This document shows, piece after piece, positions 14,316-22,309 of a stretch of DNA of 64,000 nucleotides. Source of the stretch: Sphingopyxis sp. 113P3 (lineage in GTDB: Bacteria > Pseudomonadota > Alphaproteobacteria > Sphingomonadales > Sphingomonadaceae). The stretch is taken from positions 2,203,501 to 2,267,500 of the forward strand of contig NZ_CP009452.1 of assembly GCF_001278035.1 (NCBI RefSeq), written 5' to 3'. The position numbers were made by a program, and so were the translations under genes. Each line of letters begins with the position of its first letter. Within the stretch, counting starts at the first letter, position 1. A model generated the notes under the pieces. The model was given only the letters and a program-made list of their open reading frames with translations, was not told the DNA's origin and searched no databases.

Positions 14316-15845
14316 TCAGATGAACCAGCCGCTCTTCTCTTGCCCGAGGGCCAATTCGTTGATTGCGTCGGACAGTGCGTCGACCTGGTCGTCGTTCGCT
14401 CCCGCGGGGAAGGCGCAGACCTCATCGAGGAAGGCGGTGACCCAAGGTCCGCGCAGCAGCTTGATATTTCCGGCTTCGGCCTGCGCCGCAGCCGGGCGTG
14501 CACGAACAGACTTCTCGCCGGTCGGGCGCACCTTTGTGACTGGATATCCCTTGAGGAGCTTCACCTTGGTCTCAGCGTCCGCCTTGCCAGCGGCGCCGGG
14601 ATCTTCGGGAATTCGAACCGTGACATCGGGCCCGTCCTGCGACGCGGTGTTTTTGAGCACGGTCTCGACGCCCGAGGGCTTCCATTGCCCACGCTCGACA
14701 TCCTCGACGATGAACAGGTCGCCGATCAGCGCAGCCTTGAGGCCGACGGTCCAGTCGGGCTTGCTGCCTGCCTTGGCCTCGCTGGCCGCGAAGTCCCAAG
14801 CGCGCACGCGGCGAGCCTCGCCGGCGGGCAAGGCGTCGATGATCTCGAAGTCCGAGCGCTGGAACATGCCGCCCGAGCGCGGCGTCGGGCGCTGCTGGTA
14901 CTGGCCCGAATAGGCATAGGAGCCCTTGGCCTTCTTGAGCCGTTCGATTTCGAGCCGCGGGAATCGTTCGGGAAACAGCAGCTCGCCGTCTTCGGTGCGC
15001 GGATCCTCGAAGAAGAGTTCGCCGTTGACGTATGTCTGGCAGCGACGGTCCGCCTCAAACTCCATCGGGAGGTTGAGATGCACGAAGCCGATATCGAGCT
15101 CGAGCGCCACCGCGGCGATATCCTGCTCGTGGAGCCGCTGCATGATGATGACGATCGCCGACGAGGTCACGTCGTTCAGACGGTCGGTGATCCCCTCACG
15201 GAAGATACGGACCGCGGTCTGCCGCTCGGTCTCACTCTCGGCGGTCTCGGTCGAATGCGGGTCGTCGATCTTGACGCGGTCGCCGCGGCCGCCGGTCATC
15301 GAACTGAACGGTCGCGCCTCGGAGAAGCCGTTGCCGGTATTCTCGAATTTGCCCTTCGCGTTCTGGTCGTCGCGCAGCTTGAGCGGCCAAAGCGCCTGGT
15401 ACTTATCGCTCTCGACCAGCCGGCGGAGCTTGACGTTGTCGCGCAGCACGTTCGGCTGGCTGTACGAGGTCGCGAGAACCTGAATATCGGGCCGACCCTT
15501 AGGGCCCCACTCCCATGCCGTCCAGAAGACGAGCAGGAGCGATTTCATCATGCCGGGCGGCACGGTCATGAGGAGGAACTGGATAAGCCCTTCCGTGACC
15601 GCGGTCAGGTGCTTGCACATGGCGAGCAGGGCCCAGCCGAACCGAAGCTCGCGCTTGGGCTCGAGGATCGTCCAGAACTCCTGAATGAAGCCGTCAAGCG
15701 TCTGGCAGCGCTCGCGGATGAGCGCCTCGTTCTCCGCGGTTACGCGCCGCGCCTCTTCCGCACGCCGCGCCTCTTCGCGCCGCGCGCGCTCGTCGAGCAA
15801 CGCAAGATATTCCCGGTTATCAAGTTCAATCGGTGTCGACGCCAC
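14316..15845 (-). CDS. Terminase large subunit
   Basis: Encodes 509 residues from GTG 15845, chosen because GAGG lies six bases upstream; ATG 15857 (MRQRVASTP) is an alternative. The N-terminus is an Arg/Glu-rich helix; the ATPase has a Walker A-like TVPPGMMKSLLL near residues 93-103 and an acidic Walker B region VKIDDPHS; the C-terminal nuclease has RAWDFAAS and the acidic cluster DDQVDALSDA. It overlaps the small subunit gene by about 20 bases. The enzyme cuts and pumps DNA into the prohead. Confidence 0.92.
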   Translation of the reverse strand: MASTPIELDNREYLALLDERARREEARRAEEARRVTAENEALIRERCQTLDGFIQEFWTILEPKRELRFGWALLAMCKHLTAVTEGLIQFLLMTVPPGMMKSLLLVFWTAWEWGPKGRPDIQVLATSYSQPNVLRDNVKLRRLVESDKYQALWPLKLRDDQNAKGKFENTGNGFSEARPFSSMTGGRGDRVKIDDPHSTETAESETERQTAVRIFREGITDRLNDVTSSAIVIIMQRLHEQDIAAVALELDIGFVHLNLPMEFEADRRCQTYVNGELFFEDPRTEDGELLFPERFPRLEIERLKKAKGSYAYSGQYQQRPTPRSGGMFQRSDFEIIDALPAGEARRVRAWDFAASEAKAGSKPDWTVGLKAALIGDLFIVEDVERGQWKPSGVETVLKNTASQDGPDVTVRIPEDPGAAGKADAETKVKLLKGYPVTKVRPTGEKSVRARPAAAQAEAGNIKLLRGPWVTAFLDEVCAFPAGANDDQVDALSDAINELALGQEKSGWFI

Positions 15846-16260
15846 GCGCTGCCTCATGCGCCCGGATGCGGGCTTCGATTTCTTCGTCGGACAGGTTGCG
15901 GTACTCGATCGGCGCGCCGTTTCGCCCGGTGTGCTCATGGCGATCGGGGAGAAGGCCGAGCACCTTTGCCTTGCCGAGCGTGGCGCTCACGGCCGCGGAG
16001 CTCTGCTTGTTCTTCCTCGCGAACTCCCGGTCTTCATCCAGCTGCTTGGCGATGTCGGCGACGGTGACGACGGTCTTTTCCGCGGCGCGAGACTGCAGTT
16101 CGGCGATGCGAGCTTGCACGCTTTCATTTGCGTTCAAGCGGGCAGCGTTGCCGCGGTTGGCTCGGAACCCGGCGGCGACATAGGATCTGTCCACGGAATT
16201 GCCCTTGGCGCGCTCCTGCGCGAACTTCTCGTGTCGGGCGTTTTTCAGGGGGCCGCTCAT
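15826..16260 (-). CDS. Terminase small subunit
   Basis: Encodes 144 residues: MSGPLKNARHEKFAQERAKG, then SVDRSYVAAGFRANRGNAAR, a helix-turn-helix typical of Terminase_2 proteins, followed by a helical oligomerisation part and an acidic C-terminus. It lies immediately upstream of the large subunit and overlaps the gene before it by ATGA. It should bind the packaging site; that site was not identified. Confidence 0.85.
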   Translation of the reverse strand: MSGPLKNARHEKFAQERAKGNSVDRSYVAAGFRANRGNAARLNANESVQARIAELQSRAAEKTVVTVADIAKQLDEDREFARKNKQSSAAVSATLGKAKVLGLLPDRHEHTGRNGAPIEYRNLSDEEIEARIRAHEAARGVDTD

Positions 16261-16448
16261 ATCGATTTCACCAGTTCCAATGCCTGCGCCTCGCTAAATC
16301 CCTCCGCGACATACGCGAGGAACAGCGTGCGGCGGCTGTGCGCGATATCGGTCGCGACCTTCGCCAATTCACCCCAGAGGCGAGCCATGTCGCGTGCGCC
16401 TTCGGCCATGTTCGCCTTAGGCGGCTCGCTGCGGTTCAAGTCTTTCAT
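16257..16448 (-). CDS. Small phage protein, 63 aa
   Basis: Starts MKDLNRSEPPKANMAEGARD at ATG 16448, overlapping the preceding TGA. After 20 polar residues it is one long helix (ARLWGELAKVATDIAHSRRT) and then LFLAYVAEGFSEAQALELVK, resembling the helical N-terminal part of small packaging accessory proteins. Function unknown; it ends at the start of the terminase small subunit with ATGA, so it is probably co-produced. Confidence 0.6.
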   Translation of the reverse strand: MKDLNRSEPPKANMAEGARDMARLWGELAKVATDIAHSRRTLFLAYVAEGFSEAQALELVKSI

Positions 16449-16834
16449 GATCCCGGTCCTTCCACGTCGGCGTAGTGCGTTGCGCCCCGGACGATGCGCC
16501 CGACCGAATCCCGCCAGCCGTCGCGCCATGAGCAGAGCGCCGAGTGACCATCGACCCAGAGCAGCACGTCGCGGCCGTCGCGGCGATCATCGGGGATATA
16601 TTCGATCCCGCGCCAGAAGATCGGCGAGACCGCGGTGCTCCGGCGCGCGGAGAAGTTCTCGGGATCGTCCATGTAGCCGCGAAGCTCAGCTGCGGGCACG
16701 AAGACGCGCGAGCCGCGCTTGATGCGGGACAGGCGCCCCGATGCGACGAGATTGTAAACCTCGTAGTACGACTTGCCGCTCGCCTTCGCGGCGTCGTTGA
16801 GGCTCACGAGCGGGATTTGTTCCATCATCGCCAT
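16445..16834 (-). CDS. Excisionase/MerR-type helix-turn-helix fusion protein
   Basis: Encodes 129 residues. Residues 10-55 (LVSLNDAAKASGKSYYEVYN, then GRLSRIKRGSRVFVPAAELR) are a MerR/HTH_17-like DNA-binding domain. From about residue 65 a second, unrecognised part contains SPIFWRGIEYIPDDRRDG and WVDGHSALCSWRDGW, rich in Trp and acidic residues. It lies in the leftward operon between the replication genes and terminase, so it may regulate late genes or act as a DNA-binding adaptor. The second part is not a known DNA-binding domain. Confidence 0.7.
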   Translation of the reverse strand: MAMMEQIPLVSLNDAAKASGKSYYEVYNLVASGRLSRIKRGSRVFVPAAELRGYMDDPENFSARRSTAVSPIFWRGIEYIPDDRRDGRDVLLWVDGHSALCSWRDGWRDSVGRIVRGATHYADVEGPGS

Positions 16835-16835
16835 C

Positions 16836-17081
16836 TCATCTTCTCCTCGCGTAGCCAGGCCGTGTCAGGCATTTGACGCCCTTGGGCAGGACGGTGACGA
16901 CGGCGATCGCGCTGCAAACAACGCGGTGGCCGCTGGGCAGGATGACCGAGCCCCCGCCCATCTTGGCGACCATGTCGAACTGAGGCCCGGTCAGTGTCTG
17001 GACGATGCACTCGTCGGGGATATCCTCGACCCGTTCGCGGTAGCGAGTGATCGCATGGTCGGTGACGGTCAGCACGGTCAT
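16836..17081 (-). CDS. Small phage protein, DUF4258/BrnT-like start
   Basis: Encodes 81 residues starting MTVLTVTDHAITRYRERVED, with a C-terminal beta-hairpin region (GHRVVCSAIAVVTVLPKG). The motif DHAxxRxxER is typical of small DUF4258-like proteins, some of which are BrnT-type nucleases, but the other residues of that family are not visible here. The ATG at 17081 overlaps the replication initiator stop by ATGA. I call it unknown with a hint. Confidence 0.6.
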   Translation of the reverse strand: MTVLTVTDHAITRYRERVEDIPDECIVQTLTGPQFDMVAKMGGGSVILPSGHRVVCSAIAVVTVLPKGVKCLTRPGYARRR

Positions 17082-17995
17082 TGCACTCCTGCTGCGGTGG
17101 CGGAAACGTGGATGCCATGCTCGGCGAGGCGCTTGCGGGCGGCTTCGAGTTCGTCGGGAGAACGGTCTCGCTGGGGGCGGGGCGCAGGCGCTGTGGCGCG
17201 AGCGAATAGGCCGCCCGGCTCGTCTCGGCCGCGGTCGTAGTTTCCTTCGAGAACCTTGAGGATGTTCTCGTCGTTTCGGATCAGCCAATCGAGACTGAAC
17301 CACGAGGGCGCCGGGTCAGACGACAGGAGAGGGCTATGCCATGCCTTGGTGAGGGCCTGGCGCCAGCCTTCGAGACCATGCACCCGCAGCCTAGCCGCCA
17401 GCTTCTTTCGGCGCTGGTCGGTCAACGCCCTCGGGACGGGCCAGCCGCGCTTACGGGCGGATACTGACCATTGCTCAATCGCCGTGTCGATATCGGCTTT
17501 CGAGACTTTCGGCTGCGCAGGTATCCCTTCATCGGAACAACCCTGAGCATCCGCCGAATGCGAATTCGCAAGAACCGTAGGTTCTATATATTCTTGTCTT
17601 TCTTCTTTTATGTCCCGCTGCTGTCCCGCTGCTGTCCCGGTAGGCGTCCCGTTTGCTGTCCCGGTTGCGCCGGGCTGGCTCTGATATTTGTCGTAATTAC
17701 GGATAGTTACGATCAACTTGCCTGTCCCGGCATCTGTCCCGATCATTGTCTCGGTTTTCAAACGGGTCAAAAACCGGTCCACGGCAGATTTCGACCATCC
17801 CCATGCCTCGGCGAGCTCGCGAACCGAGCAACAGAACTGGCCACGCTCGAGCGTGATGATGCGCCCGGCAACGTCGAACCGGGTCGGTTTCCAGCACGCG
17901 CGGGCGACCATCCAGAACCACGCGCGGAAGCGATCGCCATCCTTGAGCAGCGGATGGTCGAAGACGTCGCGAGAAAGATTTATCGTGCCGCTCAT
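17078..17995 (-). CDS. Replication initiator-like helix-turn-helix protein
   Basis: Encodes 305 residues starting MSGTINLSRDVFDHPLLKDG. Residues 55-90 (SVRELAEAWGWSKSAVDRF) are a winged or HTH domain; around 105-130 the sequence has the low-complexity linker PGATGTANGTPTGTAAGQ. The C-terminal third (RALTDQRRKKLAARLRVHG, APSWFSLDWLIRNDENILKV) resembles the DnaA/DnaD-like accessory part of phage initiators. It overlaps the helicase gene by ATGA, as expected for an initiator/loader pair (lambda O/P logic). Its coding DNA contains an iteron-like array, the likely origin. Confidence 0.75.
   Translation of the reverse strand: MSGTINLSRDVFDHPLLKDGDRFRAWFWMVARACWKPTRFDVAGRIITLERGQFCCSVRELAEAWGWSKSAVDRFLTRLKTETMIGTDAGTGKLIVTIRNYDKYQSQPGATGTANGTPTGTAAGQQRDIKEERQEYIEPTVLANSHSADAQGCSDEGIPAQPKVSKADIDTAIEQWSVSARKRGWPVPRALTDQRRKKLAARLRVHGLEGWRQALTKAWHSPLLSSDPAPSWFSLDWLIRNDENILKVLEGNYDRGRDEPGGLFARATAPAPRPQRDRSPDELEAARKRLAEHGIHVSATAAGVQ
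17611..17753 (+). other. Iteron-like repeat array inside the initiator gene (probable phage origin)
   Basis: Eight copies of TGTCCCG or close variants: 17611, 17622, 17633, 17645 (CGTCCCG), 17657, then 17723, 17735 and 17747 (TGTCTCG). Spacing is 11, 11, 12, 12, 66, 12 and 12 bases, near the DNA helical repeat. An A/T-rich stretch adjoins the left end (17571-17610) and another fills the 66-base gap. The 11-base spacing shifts the reading frame, so selection seems to act on DNA rather than protein. The placement matches lambda ori inside gene O. Confidence 0.65.
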
Positions 17996-19419
17996 GCCGC
18001 TCCCCGAACAGCTTGGTTCTCGCGCACGAACTGACCCACGGCGGTGCCCTCCGGCCCGTCGCGACGCTTCGCCACGATGAATTCGATCTTGTCTTTCAGA
18101 GCCTCGCGATCGGCTTCCCACTCGAGGATGCGGGTCTCGTACATCTTGTCCGATTCCAGCGGCCGCGCTCGCTCGTGGTAGTAGGATTCGCGGTAGACGA
18201 ACACGATCTTGTCGGCATCCTGCTCGATGCTGCCGCTCTCGCGGAGGTCCGACAGCTGGGGGCGCTTGTCCTCGCGGTTCTCGACCTGGCGGCTCAGCTG
18301 CGAGAGCGCCATCACGGCCACCTTGTGACGCTTGGCGATCTGCTTGAGGCCGCGGCTGATATGCGTGACCTCTTCGGTGCGGTTGCTGGTCGCCCGGCCT
18401 GCATTCATGAGCTGCAGATAGTCGACGACGACCAGCCGGAGCGGCGTGCCCTTGGCGGCAAAGCTGCGAGCGAGGCGGCGGACAATGCCGTCGAGGCGCG
18501 CAATTGTGAGCGACGCGGTATCGACGACCGTGAGCGGGATCTTTCGGGCTTCCTCGCGGATAGCGCGGGCCCGGGCCTTCTGGTCGTGGCCCATCCAGCC
18601 GTTCGTGATCGACGCGAAGGCGATCGGGTGCGAATAGGCGGCAATGTCCGCAAGCGCGCGCTGGCCGATCTGCAGGGCCGACATCTCGAGGCTGATAAAA
18701 GCGACGCCGCCGCCATCGGCGCGCTCGTCTTCGACCGGCGAAATCGCCTGCCGGGCGACACCGACAGCGTAGGATATGGCCGCGGCAGTCTTGCCCATGC
18801 TCGGGCGCCCAGCGAGGATTATGAGGTCGTCGGGGCGCGAGCGGCCCATCGTCTTGTCGAGCGACAGGATGGAGCCCGAGAGCACGCCCGTCGGGGGCTT
18901 GTCCCATTCTTCCTCGACCTGGCCCATGCAGTCGGCCAGGTGGAAGGTGATCGCATCGGAATTGTCGCCGGCGACGCTCGCGAGGTTTTCCTCGGCGTCC
19001 GATATCAGCGCCTCGGGGTCGATGCCCGCCGCGGTGTCTCGTGCGCGGGCGGCAAGTTCCTCGGCGATCGTGATGACGCCCCGGAGCTTCGCGAGGTCGC
19101 GGATCTGCGCCGCGAAATCGCGCGCACCGATGACGCCAGCGCCCGAGCCGGTGAGCTGGGCGAGATAGCCGACGCCGCCGACCTCCTTCATCGCCTCGTC
19201 AGCCTCGAAGAAGGGTTTGACCGTGACCGGGTTCGCAACCTTGCCTTGAGCGGCAAGCGTCGTGATCGTCTCGAAGATCCTGCCGTGCAGCGGCTCATAG
19301 AATTCATCCGCCGACACGCGATCGGCGACGCCGTCGATGACCCGGTTATCGATCATCATCGCGCCGATGAGCGCCGCCTCGGCCTCGACGTTGCGGGGGA
19401 GTTTGAAATCGTCCGTCAC
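17992..19419 (-). CDS. Replicative DNA helicase, DnaB type
   Basis: Encodes 475 residues from GTG 19419 (VTDDFKLPRNVEAEAALIGAM). The N-terminal helical domain (residues 1-150) starts with the conserved PRNVEAEAALIGAMM; the RecA-like motor has the Walker A loop AGRPSMGKTAAA near 205-217, Walker B-like LRLVVVDYLQLMNAG, and DLRESGSIEQDADKI with VYRESYY. It should unwind the phage fork. It overlaps the preceding gene by GTGA and the initiator gene by ATGA, an arrangement that would keep helicase and initiator in step. Confidence 0.92.
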   Translation of the reverse strand: MTDDFKLPRNVEAEAALIGAMMIDNRVIDGVADRVSADEFYEPLHGRIFETITTLAAQGKVANPVTVKPFFEADEAMKEVGGVGYLAQLTGSGAGVIGARDFAAQIRDLAKLRGVITIAEELAARARDTAAGIDPEALISDAEENLASVAGDNSDAITFHLADCMGQVEEEWDKPPTGVLSGSILSLDKTMGRSRPDDLIILAGRPSMGKTAAAISYAVGVARQAISPVEDERADGGGVAFISLEMSALQIGQRALADIAAYSHPIAFASITNGWMGHDQKARARAIREEARKIPLTVVDTASLTIARLDGIVRRLARSFAAKGTPLRLVVVDYLQLMNAGRATSNRTEEVTHISRGLKQIAKRHKVAVMALSQLSRQVENREDKRPQLSDLRESGSIEQDADKIVFVYRESYYHERARPLESDKMYETRILEWEADREALKDKIEFIVAKRRDGPEGTAVGQFVRENQAVRGAA

Positions 19420-19853
19420 GCGCGCACCGCCAATCGCTCGACGACATTGCGGGAGGCCTCGCCCATTGTGATGACTTTGCCGTATCGCCGGAAAAGCGGC
19501 CGCTGATGTGCGCAGCCTACATCCGAGCGGATGCCGCACTGCCAGCAGGGAACGACCGGCTCCGAAGCGACCGCGGTGCAATCCTTCTTCCGTGCGTCGG
19601 CCTCGCGCACGCGCTTCACGTCCTCGGGGTGCGCCGTGTGCGCTCCGGTCGCCATGATGGTCACGACGCGCTTGCCGCTGCCGTAATTGGCGATGTCGAT
19701 GATGCCGGCGTCCTGCATCTGGTAGAGCGCGGAATTGACGCTGGTTATCTTCACGCCCGACCGCTGCGCTATCTGGGGCCCGGTCGGCATGATTTCATTG
19801 ACGGCGATCGTCTCTTTGATGACGCGGAAGACGGCGGCTTGGTTCGATGTCAT
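19416..19853 (-). CDS. Winged-helix DNA-binding protein with Cys-rich end
   Basis: Encodes 145 residues from ATG 19853. Residues 1-60 (MTSNQAAVFRVIKETIAVNE, then TGPQIAQRSGVKITSVNSAL) form a winged helix similar to the DNA-binding part of LexA or MarR-like proteins. The C-terminal third contains CWQCGIRSDVGCAHQRP, a possible zinc-binding site, and VITMGEASRNVVERL. It is probably a local transcription or replication regulator. Overlaps with both neighbours (ATGA, GTGA) mark it as part of the early leftward operon. Confidence 0.7.
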   Translation of the reverse strand: MTSNQAAVFRVIKETIAVNEIMPTGPQIAQRSGVKITSVNSALYQMQDAGIIDIANYGSGKRVVTIMATGAHTAHPEDVKRVREADARKKDCTAVASEPVVPCWQCGIRSDVGCAHQRPLFRRYGKVITMGEASRNVVERLAVRA

Positions 19854-20071
19854 GCGCCTTTCCCCCGCCAGCTCGCGACCATCATTTCCATTGCGCTGGG
19901 GGCGCCGCGGAGACTGATCTTGACGCCGGGCGCATAGGGTGCGGGCTCGGCCGCGCGCTTCGGCTTGACGACGACGACCGCGACGGCATTGGCGCGCCAC
20001 TTGCCGCGGCACGAATAGAGGCGGCCGTCTGCGTCGATGGCATATCGACCGGGATGCGATACGGAGTTCAT
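19850..20071 (-). CDS. Small phage protein, 73 aa
   Basis: Starts MNSVSHPGRYAIDADGRLYS; the N-terminal PGRYAIDADGRLYSCRGKWR looks like a small beta hairpin, followed by a hydrophobic strand (NAVAVVVVKPKR) and an Ala/Met-rich end. No family recognised. The ATG at 20071 overlaps the preceding stop by ATGA. Confidence 0.6.
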   Translation of the reverse strand: MNSVSHPGRYAIDADGRLYSCRGKWRANAVAVVVVKPKRAAEPAPYAPGVKISLRGAPSAMEMMVASWRGKGA

Positions 20072-20244
20072 CCCCGCGCCTCCCGCATCCATTTGAGCAC
20101 TTGGTCGGGGGTGGTCTTCACCAGCGGCGCGACGGCATTCGCTATGCGCTGGTCTGACATCGGGTGCCGGTGAGCATCCGCGCGGAATCGGGCCACCTCT
20201 TTGAGCGCGATCTTGCGTTGGAGTTTCAATGCTTCGGGCTTCAT
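20068..20244 (-). CDS. Small phage HTH-like protein, 58 aa
   Basis: Starts MKPEALKLQRKIALKEVARF. The second half, MSDQRIANAVAPLVKTTPDQ then VLKWMREARG, is helical and could be a short helix-turn-helix. It is too short to classify. Overlaps of four bases with both neighbours indicate that it is translated with them. Confidence 0.55.
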   Translation of the reverse strand: MKPEALKLQRKIALKEVARFRADAHRHPMSDQRIANAVAPLVKTTPDQVLKWMREARG

Positions 20245-20903
20245 GCGGCCTCCGCCATCATGTCGAGTAGGGATCCCCACTGGTCGGCGCAGGCGTCGGC
20301 CATTCCGGGAAAGGTGTCTGAGCGCAGGCGCGAACGATCGGGGCCGGGCTGCATCCGGTGAATGCGGCTCCACGCCTTGTGCTCATCGGTTCCGGCCTTG
20401 GGCGGGATCAATCGATTGGTCGGTGTCAGCTTCGGCAGGTTGATGAGCTCAAAGCCGGTCGCCTTGAAATATGGATCGCCAAACCACCACGGCTGGACAA
20501 ACTGCGTCGGGCCGCGCTTGGTAAGTTCCTTCGCGTATCGGTGCATGACCGGGTTTTCCAGCGCGCGCCGCGGGCAGTCGCCCGTTTCTCGGCACGCGCG
20601 ATAGAAGGCGGCGGCGCGTTCGAGCTCCGACCAGCGCGCTTCGTCGCGACCGTTGACCTTCTTCCCGCCGATGTAGAGCCACCGGCCACCGCTATTGCAG
20701 AGCAGCGGGCAGGGCGGGTGCAGGAGGATGAACAGACCGAACCGACCCGATCGCAGGACTTCCAGAACGTCGCCGATGATATGGCGGTTGGTCCGGTCGT
20801 ATGAAGGCTCGAGGTCGCAGGACCATGCGTCGTAGCCTCGCGCGAGAAAGGCCCGGCGCATCATGCCCGACCGTTCGCAGCCGATGAGAACGCTTCCGGC
20901 CAT
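20241..20903 (-). CDS. DNA cytosine methyltransferase-like protein
   Basis: Encodes 220 residues from ATG 20903. Residues 1-40 (AGSVLIGCERSGMMRRAFLA, then YDAWSCDLEP) look like the SAM-binding motif I region, and GRFGLFILLHPPCPLLCNSG holds a PPC centre like motif IV of C5-methyltransferases, although the usual GGPPCQ context differs. The rest contains ENPVMHRYAKEL and TPTNRLIPPKA. A C5 methylase role is likely but not proven; the small size argues against a full target-recognition domain. Confidence 0.55.
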   Translation of the reverse strand: MAGSVLIGCERSGMMRRAFLARGYDAWSCDLEPSYDRTNRHIIGDVLEVLRSGRFGLFILLHPPCPLLCNSGGRWLYIGGKKVNGRDEARWSELERAAAFYRACRETGDCPRRALENPVMHRYAKELTKRGPTQFVQPWWFGDPYFKATGFELINLPKLTPTNRLIPPKAGTDEHKAWSRIHRMQPGPDRSRLRSDTFPGMADACADQWGSLLDMMAEAA

Positions 20904-21436
20904 TATCCCACCCTCCCCAGCGGAAGCGGCGGGTCTTTTCGCCAAGGCGGCACGATGTTTTCGAGCGCCAGCCCATGATCCAGAATGTGCAGTGCATCGG
21001 CCTCGTTATCGTTGCCGGGCTTCATCCCGAGCTCGCGGGCCGTGCGGATGCTGAGCGCCTTCCACTCGGCGCTGCTCAGCCGCTTGCGTTCGGGGTTGAG
21101 CTGGGTCGCCTTCCACGCGCGATTGTTCGCCTCGTGGCAGCGGACGCGCTTGCACTTGAAATAGAACTCGACGAGCGCCGCCAGCGCATTGGCTAGGCGG
21201 TTATTGTACTCGTTAGTCTGCGCGTCGCCGCGGATGGGCGATTCGTAATAGACGACGTCCGGCTCACCGAACGCGCACGTCTCGTTGAGGCGCTTGTAAA
21301 GCTCGACCATCGCGCCGGCGCGGTCGGTGTATTCGTTTCCGAGCTTCCACGTGCCGAAGGTCGGACGCGCATCGCCTTCACGATAGCGCGCCCAACCCGT
21401 CGCGGATTTGCTCAGGTCAAGGCTGAGTACATCCAT
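20903..21436 (-). CDS. RuvC-like Holliday junction resolvase
   Basis: Encodes 177 residues starting MDVLSLDLSKSATGWARYRE, the typical SLDLSxxxTGWA start with the first catalytic Asp; DVVYYESPIRGD supplies the second acidic position, and NDNEADALHILDHGLAL matches the C-terminal D/E-A-D motif. It should resolve branched DNA during phage replication or packaging. The start ATG follows a TGA by three bases (21439-21441). Confidence 0.8.
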   Translation of the reverse strand: MDVLSLDLSKSATGWARYREGDARPTFGTWKLGNEYTDRAGAMVELYKRLNETCAFGEPDVVYYESPIRGDAQTNEYNNRLANALAALVEFYFKCKRVRCHEANNRAWKATQLNPERKRLSSAEWKALSIRTARELGMKPGNDNEADALHILDHGLALENIVPPWRKDPPLPLGRVG

Positions 21437-21438
21437 GG

Positions 21439-21822
21439 TCAGTTGACGACCGGCATATCGATCTTGTCGGCCGCGCCGGTCGGCACGACTTCCAGATCAG
21501 CAGCGTTGACGCCCTGCATCATGTCGACGGCGTCAGCGTGGAGGCGCACGCCGTTCTGCTCGAGGCCAACCTTGAAGGAGCGGAGCCAGGCCTGCTGCTC
21601 GGCTTCCTCCATCTCGGCGACCTGCTGGGCCTTGTGGTAGCCGCCCTTGTGGACGCGGCATTCCTTCTTGATGGCCTTCCACGCATCACCGGCCTCTTTC
21701 ATGGCCTGTTTCTGCGCCTTGTGGGCGGGCATCACGTCCTGCTTGTAGATCCGCTGCGCCTTCTCGAAATCGGGCGGCGTGATCGGGCCGCCGTTCTGGC
21801 CACCCTTCTCTTTCTTAGCCAT
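21439..21822 (-). CDS. Helical basic protein, possibly GapR-like
   Basis: Encodes 127 residues starting MAKKEKGGQNGGPITPPDFE. It is mostly helical (AHKAQKQAMKEAGDAWKAIK, then KGGYHKAQQVAEMEEAEQQA), with a negatively charged end. The arrangement of a leading helix, a Lys-rich segment and an Ala/Glu-rich helix is reminiscent of the GapR/DUF2312 DNA-binding proteins of alphaproteobacteria and their phages, but I cannot confirm it. Upstream genes of the operon are 65 bases away. Confidence 0.55.
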   Translation of the reverse strand: MAKKEKGGQNGGPITPPDFEKAQRIYKQDVMPAHKAQKQAMKEAGDAWKAIKKECRVHKGGYHKAQQVAEMEEAEQQAWLRSFKVGLEQNGVRLHADAVDMMQGVNAADLEVVPTGAADKIDMPVVN

Positions 21823-21886
21823 TGGCCATTCCTTTCTTCATCGGCAGGTCAACATCAGGCCGCGCTGCCGATCCGCGGCGGTGAGA

Positions 21887-22309
21887 CTAAGGCGGGAGAG
21901 AGCCGGAGCCCTCCCCCGCAGTGCTGAGCGCCGGGCTAGCTCCCCGTCCGGCGTCCAGTGGATTGGTTGCGGCTTTCCGCGCAGCGCGGCGGGCAATGAT
22001 CTCGGCCTCAATCTCAGCGCGCGGACGCGGCGGGTTCGGCGCTGCTCTGCGCAGCGCTTCGGTCGTGGCAGCCCGGAGGGCGCGTGTTGCGCTGTGGGCG
22101 GCCTTACCGGCCTCGACATGCTTGTGATGGTTGAGGTCGAGCCGGGCCTCTGCCCGGAGAGCGCGGGTCTCGGCGTCGACCATGCACGCCTTGAACAGCC
22201 GGGCCGACGCTCTCGCCGCGCTCAGGCGGGACCCGAAATAAAGGGCGGTCGCTCCCGACGCAGCAAGCGAGGATGCAAGCGATAGCGCGATGGTCGAGGT
22301 CCACGTCAT
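21887..22309 (-). CDS. Hypothetical membrane-anchored phage protein
   Basis: Encodes 140 residues starting MTWTSTIALSLASSLAASGA; one N-terminal hydrophobic segment (residues 5-25) could anchor it in the membrane. The rest is Arg/Ala-rich and helical. ATG 22309 overlaps the methyltransferase stop by ATGA. It does not look like a holin (no second membrane segment) and no lysis gene is adjacent. Role unknown. Confidence 0.5.
   Translation of the reverse strand: MTWTSTIALSLASSLAASGATALYFGSRLSAARASARLFKACMVDAETRALRAEARLDLNHHKHVEAGKAAHSATRALRAATTEALRRAAPNPPRPRAEIEAEIIARRAARKAATNPLDAGRGASPALSTAGEGSGSLPP

Noticed and set aside
17611..17663. TGTCCCG repeats read as protein repeats
   Set aside because: The 11-bp periods change frame, so the encoded residues do not repeat; selection on DNA is the simpler explanation.
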